DNA from: Rhizobium laguerreae
Lineage (GTDB): Bacteria > Pseudomonadota > Alphaproteobacteria > Rhizobiales > Rhizobiaceae
Direction: 5' to 3'
DNA: 58,539 bases
NCBI RefSeq assembly: GCF_002008165.1
Contig: NZ_MRDM01000010.1
Span: forward strand, 1 to 58,539
Position 1 is the first letter of the stretch; every line of letters begins with the position of its first letter. Positions 27,514 to 34,989 of the stretch are shown here, in pieces. A model generated the notes under the pieces. That model ran no database searches. It saw only the letters and a program-made list of their open reading frames with translations, and had not been told where the DNA came from. The position numbers were made by a program, and so were the translations under genes.

Positions 27514-29547
27514 TCAGGCGACCATGGCTTGCATTACGTCGGCGGGGTGCGTCGACGACCATGAAAAATCGTGCCCGGCATTGATGACGCCGTCAGCGGA
27601 ATCGCCGCCCGCCGGATCGTCGTTGTCGAGAAAGGCGATGACTTCATTGGCGAGCCCGTCGTCGACCGGCTGTGGCTGTGTCGTGTCATGCTCCACCAGT
27701 CCGCCCTGAATGAGGATGGCGTCTGAATAGAGCTGGCCTGCCAGATAGGTCGTCTGGCCGAAACTGTCGTAGTCGACGATCTCGGCGATGTTGACGACCG
27801 CATTGCTGCCCGTGTCGATCGTAACCGTTGCGTCGGGATTGTTTTCGAGAATGGTCGATGCCGCCTGGGTCACATCGTCGGAATCGCCGAGGATGCTGAC
27901 CTGCTTTATGATCGTCATGTCGTAGAGATTGCCGGTGATATAGAGAACGTCGAGGCCGGCATATCCCTGGAAATCCACATCGAAGGACAGCCCTTCCGGC
28001 ATGTTGGGATCGCGATCTTCGATCGCCTTCTGCGTGTCGACCATGTAGTCGGGCATGGCCTCGAACGGGCCGCCCGTCCCGACATTGTGGATCGAGGCGA
28101 AATTCCAGATCAGGTTGTTGCCTGTTTGTAGGTCGGCGCCGGGATCGAGGTCGCCCTCTGCCCGCACCCAGTCATTGTCGTAGAGCAGCGAGACCTGCGT
28201 GATGCTGTTGATATCGAGCACATTGCCGCCGATGATCACCAGATCATATTGCAGGCCCATCTGGAAAAAGGAGGAGAAATTAATCGAAGTATTGCCGCCC
28301 GTCAGAACCGTGGCTTCGGACCCTGAGGTGGTGACCGTCATCGTGTCGTTGTCGGTGACGAAGTGATATTGCTCGATCCACTGTACGAAGGAGACGTCGC
28401 CATCGATGACGCTGACGCGCCAGCTGTTGGGGAACGTCGGATCGGCCGAATCGGGTTCGGCATGGCTCGATGCTTCGAAGGTGCTTTGTTCGAAGAGGGC
28501 GATATTCTTGGCGATCGTTCCCGTCTCTTCGGCCGAATGGCCGGATGAATGCAGTGCCGAGGCGATCTCGTCGTTGTCGCTGTAGACAAAGGCCTGGGAG
28601 ATCGCGTCGATCTGGTGATAGTTGCCCATCACCGCCGAGACCGAGGTGATGACGCCGGTATTGATCACCGAGGCGACGTTGACGACGAGATTTGCACCGG
28701 CGGTGACATCGAGGCTGTTGCCGCTCGGGTCGGTCTGCTCGACGGATGTATTGCTGTCATCGGGTTCCTCTGGCAGCTTTGCGAGACCGCGGTCGGGCAG
28801 AAAATCGTCAAGGACGGGTATATCGGCTTCGACCTTGCCGTTGACATAGACTTTGTCGTCCATGGGTTCGGTGGTGACGAAATGATGCGTCACGTCGCTG
28901 TCGGGCGAGGCCACCCCGCTATCCTCGGTATTTCTGGCATTCCGGATATAGCTTTGGAGATCCTCGGCGATCTTCAGGGCGCCATCATAGGTATCTGTCC
29001 GGTGGAGGCTCGCAAAAGGCGTGAAGATCTCGGCCTTGGTGCTGAAATCCGCGAGCTGCTCGATGACGAAACTCGTGTCTCGAGGCGCATGGACGCCATC
29101 CGTCATATCGAGATAGTCGTCGTCGTAGAGGGCGTTGACCTGGAGGACATGACTGATCGCCGAACCAGGCCCGGCAAAGACTGTCAGTTCCGGCTCATCC
29201 GTGAGCACGATATCCGTAGGATCGCCGAAATGCGGTAACGGGATGTCCTTTCCGGCTATCGCCGCCAGCTTCTCGAGGCTCTCTTCGAAGACGCGGCCGA
29301 AATGGCGCGCCGGGCCAAATTCGATTTCGTAGCTGCCGCTTTTGTAATTGATGCCCGGATCGTAGTCCTTGAGCTGGAGATCGGAAGAGAAGGCGGCGGT
29401 AAAGGCATCCTGATCCGGCAGAGCCGGTCCATCCGCGCCCGGTCCTGCGCCTTCGGCATAGTTGGCACGCAACCTCATCTCGTCGGTCGTCATCTCGAAG
29501 AGACCGATGAAGTGCGCAATGATTTCCGAAATCTTCTCGATATGCAT
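27514..29547 (-). CDS. Large acidic repeat protein, probable type I secretion cargo
   Basis: A 677-residue acidic protein without signal peptide, cysteine or RTX nonapeptides. From about residue 250 it has four copies of a ~45-residue unit: a G-x-N-x-x-x-N-x-A-S-I start (TAGANLVVNVASVINTG, LTGGNTSINFSSFFQMG, QTGNNLIWNFASIHNVG, DTGSNAVVNIAEIVD), a G-N/Q-x-Y-x-x-x-x-I-x-Q middle, and a L-x-D-x-D end. A weaker fifth copy lies near residue 120. It ends in a short hydrophobic tail (ADVMQAMVA), as many T1SS substrates do. GGGAGGG stands before the ATG at 29547. It sits directly upstream of the exporter gene. Cargo status is inference from position, acidity and repeats. Confidence 0.85.
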   Translation of the reverse strand: MHIEKISEIIAHFIGLFEMTTDEMRLRANYAEGAGPGADGPALPDQDAFTAAFSSDLQLKDYDPGINYKSGSYEIEFGPARHFGRVFEESLEKLAAIAGKDIPLPHFGDPTDIVLTDEPELTVFAGPGSAISHVLQVNALYDDDYLDMTDGVHAPRDTSFVIEQLADFSTKAEIFTPFASLHRTDTYDGALKIAEDLQSYIRNARNTEDSGVASPDSDVTHHFVTTEPMDDKVYVNGKVEADIPVLDDFLPDRGLAKLPEEPDDSNTSVEQTDPSGNSLDVTAGANLVVNVASVINTGVITSVSAVMGNYHQIDAISQAFVYSDNDEIASALHSSGHSAEETGTIAKNIALFEQSTFEASSHAEPDSADPTFPNSWRVSVIDGDVSFVQWIEQYHFVTDNDTMTVTTSGSEATVLTGGNTSINFSSFFQMGLQYDLVIIGGNVLDINSITQVSLLYDNDWVRAEGDLDPGADLQTGNNLIWNFASIHNVGTGGPFEAMPDYMVDTQKAIEDRDPNMPEGLSFDVDFQGYAGLDVLYITGNLYDMTIIKQVSILGDSDDVTQAASTILENNPDATVTIDTGSNAVVNIAEIVDYDSFGQTTYLAGQLYSDAILIQGGLVEHDTTQPQPVDDGLANEVIAFLDNDDPAGGDSADGVINAGHDFSWSSTHPADVMQAMVA

Positions 29548-29640
29548 GGTTCGGCCCTCCCATTCGAGATGACGATCGGCCTTGGTGGCGCCCGCCCGGG
29601 GGAGCCGTGGTGTGGTCGTCAAATCGTTTTCAAGCAATCA

Positions 29641-29668
29641 AACTGCACCGGCTTGAGCCGGTGCAGTT
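29641..29668 (-). terminator. Perfect 12-bp hairpin between the two repeat-protein genes
   Basis: AACTGCACCGGC (29641-29652) and GCCGGTGCAGTT (29657-29668) form a perfect stem with a TTGA loop, 23 nt past the stop of the 318-residue gene. The minus strand continues with TTGATTG and lacks a good T-run. It may partly end transcription or protect the upstream mRNA, so the first gene would be made in excess over the exporter. Confidence 0.65.
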
Positions 29669-29691
29669 CGTCTTGGTCGCTGGAGGTCGTG

Positions 29692-30648
29692 TCAGGTGCC
29701 GGTATCCTCGCCGACGTCGGAGGCATGAGAATTGCCGCCGATGACGCTGGAGTCGACTGTGTTGCTGAGCAGGTTCGCACCCTGAACGAGCTCGAGGTGG
29801 AAGCCGGAATTGGCAAGGATCGCCGAAGCATCGGCTGCGCTCGATCCGCTCGCGTCGTCGCCGGCCTTGAGATCCCAGCTTTTGCCGTCCATCTCCATGC
29901 CTTCTGCGCTGTCGGCGGTGCCGCCATTGGCATTCAGGTGGTTCTGAGCTCCTGCGTTGTCCATCTTGGTGTTCCAGGCGCTATCCTGGTCAGCCAGATG
30001 GTTCGCCTGGATGGCGCTGAAGCCGCTGTCATTGCCTTCGCCGGTCAGCGAATTGTTCAGGATGCTGTCGACGTCGAGAGTGAAGGAGAAGTCGTCCCCG
30101 AGGTTGAAGGTGAGGTCGTGTCCGGCAACGCCGAGGTTGGAGTCCTTGACGTCCTCGATGACGGCGAAGTCTGTGTCCGTCTTGTTGAAGCTGTCGGAGG
30201 TGTTGTTGCTGTCGGTAACCGTCTTCGTATCCGTATCCGTCTCGGTAACGGTCTTGATATCGGTGTCGGTCACGGTCTTCGTATCGGTGTCCGTGATCGT
30301 CTTGGTGTCGGTATCGTTGTCGCTGTATGACTTGCTGTCATAGCTCCAGTCGTAGTCGGTCTTGGTGTCGGTATCGGTGATCGTCGTGGTCTTGGTGCTC
30401 GTATCGTCGTCGGACTTATAGCTCCAGTCATATTCGTTGTCGCGGTTGTCGCCATTGTTGGCGGCGACATCGATCTCCGACTTGACGTCCACGTCGACGC
30501 TGTTGTCGCGATTGTCGCGATTGTCGCCATTGGCGACGCCGCCGACATAACCGGTCGAATCGTCGTCGATTTTAGTCGAATTGATCGCGCTGTTGGCAAA
30601 GCCGTCGGCAAGCGCCCCGGCCTTCGTGATTTCGGTGTCGTCAGACAT
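29692..30648 (-). CDS. Low-complexity Asp/Thr/Lys repeat protein, probable type I secretion cargo
   Basis: A 318-residue, very acidic protein with no signal peptide and no cysteine. Residues ~40-75 hold NGDNRDN repeats, ~75-160 are built from DTDTKTVT-type octapeptides and two (D/E)YDWSY blocks, and the last 150 residues are Ala/Ser/Asp/Gly-rich. The C-terminal segment VQGANLLSNTVDSSVIGG matches the start of the repeat unit in the neighbouring 677-residue protein, so the two share ancestry in that part. CTGGAGA precedes the start. It is the first gene of the T1SS unit. A secreted matrix or adhesion protein is the likeliest role; this is inference. Confidence 0.8.
   Translation of the reverse strand: MSDDTEITKAGALADGFANSAINSTKIDDDSTGYVGGVANGDNRDNRDNSVDVDVKSEIDVAANNGDNRDNEYDWSYKSDDDTSTKTTTITDTDTKTDYDWSYDSKSYSDNDTDTKTITDTDTKTVTDTDIKTVTETDTDTKTVTDSNNTSDSFNKTDTDFAVIEDVKDSNLGVAGHDLTFNLGDDFSFTLDVDSILNNSLTGEGNDSGFSAIQANHLADQDSAWNTKMDNAGAQNHLNANGGTADSAEGMEMDGKSWDLKAGDDASGSSAADASAILANSGFHLELVQGANLLSNTVDSSVIGGNSHASDVGEDTGT
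30215..30316 (-). repeat. Tandem ~24-bp repeats coding for TDTDTK octapeptides
   Basis: Four consecutive units (30215-30244, 30245-30268, 30269-30292, 30293-30316) share the + strand pattern GT(A/C)ACGGTCTT-(C/G)-(G/A)TATCGGT(G/A)TC. The first is 30 bp, the others 24 bp; all are multiples of three. Related copies continue at ~30358-30410. On the minus strand they encode DTDTKTVT/DTDIKTVT units. Copy number could vary by slippage without breaking the frame. Confidence 0.8.
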
Positions 30649-31476
30649 TGCATTCTCCAGAAAAAACCGGAGCAGCTTCTCGAAATCCCTCTCATCTCAA
30701 ATGGGATTTTACTCGCGCTCGCTCCGATGCGGTTAACATCGGCAGATGTATTCGATACTGGTCATCTGCAGCTTCATCGCGATTTGTTGATCAAACCGTT
30801 GGTATTGGGAACGTACGTACTCAGTACAAGGCCGCACATATCCGGCTCCGAATCCTGGGAAGGATAGGGAGTATTCAGGTTTTCTTTTCGTTGGGTTGCC
30901 CTAAATGGAGGCCGCGCATCAAAAACGCATGACAATGCATGGCTTTCCATGTCGCCACTTGGACGACGATCACAGAATGCTGTAAAGAATATGGATCCGA
31001 TAGATACCAATTCGGGCTAAGGCCGATTTGCCACTTCCGGCTAGCCCCTGTCGTTGGAGCGTTGAGACTTCTTCAGCCGGGGCGACGCTAAGCTGCGAGA
31101 ATCCAGGACTTCCGGCATTCGCCGCTGGGCTGAGGAGCAGCTTTCGAGGTCTGCCTGTCTCATATCCGACACTTCATGCGTGATGAAAATATAACAATCT
31201 GTACTGAAGCATTACATTTAGCTCTCATCTATATTGAAGGCAAATATAGCCTCTAAGTATATATTGCAGTAAGAATGCAACCGTTGCTTGGTATCGTATC
31301 GTTTTTAGTCCGCTAAAACTAATTACTTTGGGCCATTTCCTTCCTTCTCAATCCGTATTAACATAATTAAGAAATGTCTAAAAAATAAAGCGATGACTTT
31401 GGGGTCGGCATTTCTTACTAACTAATACCCGCCATCGCGCCAAGTTGAGTAAAGTGTAACGCTAGGGGAGGCGTAT
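30649..31476. other. Long AT-rich intergenic region between T1SS unit and luxR-type gene
   Basis: About 830 bases without a credible gene; the open frames on either strand are short and lack start signals. The part from ~31170 to 31400 is strikingly AT-rich compared with the rest of the window, with many TATA/TTAA words. It must hold the divergent promoters of the 318-residue repeat gene (minus) and of the LuxR-type gene (plus). A TAAGTATA word at ~31254 recurs in the intergenic region near 32765. Confidence 0.6.
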
Positions 31477-32259
31477 ATGTTCATGACAGGCTCAGGAATG
31501 GAGAATGCGGACCAGGGAAGGAAGTTGGGTTCGTCCGGAGATACTATATTAGTGGTAGCAAAGGCGGATCTTTTTTCAGAATGCATGGTAGAAGCACTGG
31601 CAAAGAAATTTCCGAACTGTGATGTGGCAAGCATAACGAGTACAAAGCCGATGCTGGAAAAAGATACCGGCGATATGAAACTCGTTTTATTCTACCATAT
31701 ACCCGGCCCGGAGCTCCATGAAGCGTTGCAGGCTGTCCGCGAAAACCATCCTGAAACCTCGATCGGACTTGTCGTAGAAGCTATCGACATGCTCGAGACT
31801 TATGTCAGCCGGCTGGTAGAAGCGCGGATCATCGATGGCGTCCTGCCGCTCAACCTCCGGCTCGATGTCTTCATGGCTGCAGTGGATCTACTGATGAAGG
31901 GCGGCGAACATTTTCCGTCAGCACTTCTCAATCGCCTCACCAGCAAAAACGCCCAGCTGGAGCCTTCGCTCTATCAGACAAAATCGGTCGATGCGGCCCG
32001 CAGCAATGCGCTCAAGCTAAGACGCGACAGCATCTCCGCTTTGACCACCCGGGAGGTTCAGATCCTGGATCTCATCTGCAAGGGGACGCAGAACAAGATC
32101 ATCGCCGACAAGCTGCATCTTTCCGAGAATACCGTGAAGGTTCACGTCCGCAACATCTACAAGAAGATGAACGTGCGAAACCGCACGGAAGCGGCATCCC
32201 GCTTCTTCAATGAGCATCCCGCCGGCGAAGACGACATGTCCGGACGCTGGCGCAATTGA
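31477..32259 (+). CDS. LuxR/FixJ-type transcription regulator with degenerate receiver
   Basis: A 260-residue DNA-binding protein. The C-terminal HTH is textbook (residues 189-243, LTTREVQILDLICKG, then IADKLHLSENTVKVHVRNIYKKM). The N-terminal ~120 residues have receiver-like alternation, but the acidic pair expected after the first strand reads VVAKADLF and the phospho-acceptor position reads LVLFYHIPG, so Asp is missing. It therefore probably does not work by normal phosphorylation. GGGGAGG lies six bases before the ATG. It stands alone between the secretion locus and the polysaccharide operon, and is a candidate regulator of both. Confidence 0.88.
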   Translation: MFMTGSGMENADQGRKLGSSGDTILVVAKADLFSECMVEALAKKFPNCDVASITSTKPMLEKDTGDMKLVLFYHIPGPELHEALQAVRENHPETSIGLVVEAIDMLETYVSRLVEARIIDGVLPLNLRLDVFMAAVDLLMKGGEHFPSALLNRLTSKNAQLEPSLYQTKSVDAARSNALKLRRDSISALTTREVQILDLICKGTQNKIIADKLHLSENTVKVHVRNIYKKMNVRNRTEAASRFFNEHPAGEDDMSGRWRN

Positions 32260-32275
32260 TCTAGCGCTTTTTGCT

Positions 32276-32596
32276 TCAGGTTGAGGGCCGCGCAAAGCAG
32301 CGCGATTTTTGTCCGAAGCCGCTTGGAGAGCAGATATAGGGCGCTGAGCCGTGATAGGCTGCGGTGCGGAGCGTCGGCGTAGCCGGCCGCTCGGCCCGGT
32401 TTACCGGATAGGCGTAGGCCTTCGAGACGCGCGGGGCTTCGATCCCGTCGATGTTCTTTTTCGCGACGACCGCGAAATCGTCGTCAACGACCGTGCAAGC
32501 CGTCGTTCCGATCGCCAGAAGCGCCGTTCCCCAGACGAACATCGCCGAGCGGAGGCGCCAGCCTTTGAGCTGCGTCGCGTCTTGTTTTTTTGACAT
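32276..32596 (-). CDS. Small lipoprotein-like protein with Cys-rich C-terminus
   Basis: A 106-residue protein. A basic N-terminus and hydrophobic stretch (SAMFVWGTALLAIGTTAC) end in a cysteine at about residue 34 that could be lipidated, though the -3 to -1 residues (TTA) are not an ideal lipobox. The mature part ends in APYICSPSGFGQKSRCFAR, a conserved-looking two-cysteine tail I associate with small exported rhizobial proteins. GAGGGA precedes the ATG at 32596. It converges with the LuxR-type gene, 16 bp between stops. Function unknown. Confidence 0.75.
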   Translation of the reverse strand: MSKKQDATQLKGWRLRSAMFVWGTALLAIGTTACTVVDDDFAVVAKKNIDGIEAPRVSKAYAYPVNRAERPATPTLRTAAYHGSAPYICSPSGFGQKSRCFARPST

Positions 32597-32981
32597 ACCA
32601 AATCCCTCGCATATGGCGCTTCCGGATGCAAGACCGGCGGTGAGGTTGAGCTCGGCCAATCTGCTGCGTTCCCTCGTATATTAGCTGCATTGAGTGAAGC
32701 TTGAGAGGTGGATGAGAGACGTATTGGTGGTATTGCGTTGAAAGTGATTAATCATTTGTTACCTTAAGTATACTTGCGTAATTACTTCGGATAGTTGGAT
32801 TTTTTCAAGTTGACCTTACCGGCGTTAGTTGTATTATTTTAATAGTAATTCGGTTATCCGAAGAGTAACTACAAAGTTATTCATGGGTTGACGCTCAGTT
32901 TTATGAATATCGGGTGCGGATAACGGACGCATGCAGTGCATAAATAAATCAAAAGACTAAATACCTGGGAAGGAGTTTGTA
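32597..32981. other. AT-rich promoter region ahead of the polysaccharide operon
   Basis: About 385 bases without a gene, with an AT-rich stretch from ~32730 to 32960. It contains the 10-bp palindrome AAGTATACTT at 32766-32775, embedded in TTAAGTATACTTGCGTAA, which resembles TAAGTATATATTGCAGTAA upstream of the LuxR-type gene. It must carry the promoter of the + strand operon that starts at 32982. Confidence 0.5.
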
Positions 32982-34004
32982 ATGCGTAGTTTCGTTCCCA
33001 ACGAAGGCTATTCTGAAGTGTCAGGCATACCGGTAGCGCAAGCGTTGCGCACCGTTCTTGTGAATGGCGGGGGAGGTTTCCTCGGTTCACATCTCTGCGA
33101 AAGGCTCCTGCAGCGCGGCCACAGCGTCACATGCCTCGATAATTTTTCGACCGGCCGCCGTGCGAATGTCACTCATCTTGCATCGAACACCCGCTTCCGC
33201 ATCGTCGAGCACGATGTTAGGCAGCCCTTCGATATCGACGCGTCGCTCATCTTCAATTTCGCCTCCCCCGCCTCTCCGCCTGATTATCAGCGGGATCCTG
33301 TGGGAACGCTGCTCACCAACGTGCTCGGCGCCGTCAATACCCTGGATTGCGCGCGAAAGACCGGTGCGATCGTCGTCCAGTCGTCGACGTCGGAGGTTTA
33401 TGGCGACCCGATCCAGAGCCCGCAGCACGAATCCTACTGCGGCAATGTCAACCCGATCGGACCGCGCGGCTGCTACGACGAGGGCAAGCGCAGCGCCGAA
33501 ACCCTGTTTTTCGACTATCACAGGACTTATGGCGTCGACATCAAGGTCGGCCGCATCTTCAACACCTATGGACCCCGCATGCGCCTGGACGACGGGCGGG
33601 TGGTTTCCAATTTCATCGTACAGGCCCTGCGCAACGACGACCTGACGATCTATGGCGATGGCCAGCAGACCCGTTCTTTCTGCTATGTCGATGATCTCAT
33701 CGAGGGTTTCCTACGTTTTTCGGCTGCCGGCAGCGCCTGCAACGGTCCGATCAACCTCGGCAACCCAGCCGAAATGACCGTTCGGCGTCTGGCGGAAATC
33801 ATTCGAGACCTGACGAACTCCCGTTCCCGGATCGTCCACCTGCCTGCGGTCGCCGACGACCCTCGTCAGCGGCGGCCGGATATTTCCCGGGCCATGGCCG
33901 AGCTGGACTGGCAGCCCCGCATCGGGCTCGAAACCGGCTTGGCTCGCACCGTCGACTATTTCGACGGACTGCTCGCCGGCACAGAGAAGGCGGAGGTCGT
34001 ATGA
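32982..34004 (+). CDS. UDP-glucuronate decarboxylase-like NAD-dependent epimerase/dehydratase
   Basis: A 340-residue extended SDR protein. The NAD-binding glycine motif is at 29-35 (GGGGFLG, with Gly where most relatives have Ala). QSSTSEVYGDP near 133, the catalytic Y165-x-x-x-K169 (CYDEGKR) and VGRIFNTYGPRM match UDP-xylose synthases, which turn UDP-glucuronate into UDP-xylose. GGAAGGAG precedes the ATG. It is the first gene of a + strand polysaccharide operon, 1 bp ahead of the epimerase gene. A different UDP-sugar decarboxylase/epimerase activity is possible. Confidence 0.88.
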   Translation: MRSFVPNEGYSEVSGIPVAQALRTVLVNGGGGFLGSHLCERLLQRGHSVTCLDNFSTGRRANVTHLASNTRFRIVEHDVRQPFDIDASLIFNFASPASPPDYQRDPVGTLLTNVLGAVNTLDCARKTGAIVVQSSTSEVYGDPIQSPQHESYCGNVNPIGPRGCYDEGKRSAETLFFDYHRTYGVDIKVGRIFNTYGPRMRLDDGRVVSNFIVQALRNDDLTIYGDGQQTRSFCYVDDLIEGFLRFSAAGSACNGPINLGNPAEMTVRRLAEIIRDLTNSRSRIVHLPAVADDPRQRRPDISRAMAELDWQPRIGLETGLARTVDYFDGLLAGTEKAEVV

Positions 34005-34005
34005 G

Positions 34006-34989
34006 ATGCCCCGCTACATTCTCGTCACCGGCGGCGCCGGTTTCATAGGCAGTCATATCTGCAAAGCGCTGTCGCGCGCCGGCATGACCCCGGTCACCTA
34101 CGACAATCTCTCGACAGGACATGCCGACAGTGTCCGCTGGGGTCCGCTCATTCGGGCGGAACTTGCCGACGCCGCCACCCTGCGCCGGACTCTTGCAGAG
34201 TTTTCGCCCGATTGCGTCATTCATTGTGGTGCCAATGCCTATGTCGGCGAATCCGTCGACATGCCCAGGAAATATTACCGCAACAATGTCGTTGGCAGTC
34301 TGACCCTGCTCGAGGCCTGCCTCGATCAGGATATCGACCGGATCGTCTTTTCGAGCAGCTGCGCCACCTATGGCGTTCCCGCCTCGTTGCCGATACGCGA
34401 GGAAAGCCCGCAGCATCCGGTTAACCCCTATGGCCGCACCAAGCTGATCTTCGAGATGGCGCTCGAGGATTTTGCCGCTGCCTATGGCATCCGCTATGCC
34501 GCGTTGCGTTATTTCAACGCGGCCGGAGCCGATCCCGATGGTGAGCTCGCCGAGCGTCATCAACCCGAGACCCATCTCATACCGCGCGCCCTTCTCGCCG
34601 CCGCCGGCAGGCTGGAGCGGCTCGATATCTTTGGAACGGACTATGCGACCGAGGACGGAACCTGCGTTCGCGACTATATTCATGTCAGCGATCTCGCGCA
34701 GGCGCATCTCGCCGCCGTCAACCATCTGATGGCGGACGGCGGCTCGCTCAGCGTCAATCTCGGCTCAGGTCGGGGCACCTCGGTGCGCGAGATTCTCGAG
34801 GCGATCCATCGCGCCAGCGGCTGCGAAGTCCCCGTCCGTTATTGCTCGCGCCGCATCGGCGACCCGCCGATCCTCTTTGCCAATACCGCAAGGGCGCAGG
34901 CGGAACTCGGCTTTGCCCCCGTCCTCTCGGACATCGATACGATCATTCGCACCGCCGGCCCCACCTTCGGCCTGCAGGTGACGGCATGA
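34006..34989 (+). CDS. galE: UDP-glucose 4-epimerase
   Basis: A 327-residue SDR protein. TGGAGFIGSH at residues 8-17 binds NAD; SSSCATYG and NPYGRTK hold the catalytic Ser/Tyr/Lys; ALRYFNAAGAD and CVRDYIHVSDLA are GalE signatures. It converts UDP-glucose and UDP-galactose (or relatives), supplying galactosyl donors to the glycosyltransferase next to it. The stop overlaps the next ATG. Rhizobia usually have another galE elsewhere, so this copy is probably dedicated to the local polysaccharide. Confidence 0.92.
   Translation: MPRYILVTGGAGFIGSHICKALSRAGMTPVTYDNLSTGHADSVRWGPLIRAELADAATLRRTLAEFSPDCVIHCGANAYVGESVDMPRKYYRNNVVGSLTLLEACLDQDIDRIVFSSSCATYGVPASLPIREESPQHPVNPYGRTKLIFEMALEDFAAAYGIRYAALRYFNAAGADPDGELAERHQPETHLIPRALLAAAGRLERLDIFGTDYATEDGTCVRDYIHVSDLAQAHLAAVNHLMADGGSLSVNLGSGRGTSVREILEAIHRASGCEVPVRYCSRRIGDPPILFANTARAQAELGFAPVLSDIDTIIRTAGPTFGLQVTA

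Noticed and set aside
30215..30316. Short regular repeats as a CRISPR array
   Set aside because: Units are contiguous without spacers, are coding and in frame, and no cas gene is near.
27514..30648. RTX calcium-binding nonapeptides in the cargo candidates
   Set aside because: No GGxGxDxUx unit is present in either protein; the repeats are of a different kind.
30774..31010. A 78-codon minus-strand frame in the T1SS-luxR gap as a gene
   Set aside because: No ribosome site, no domain, and codon use unlike the neighbours.
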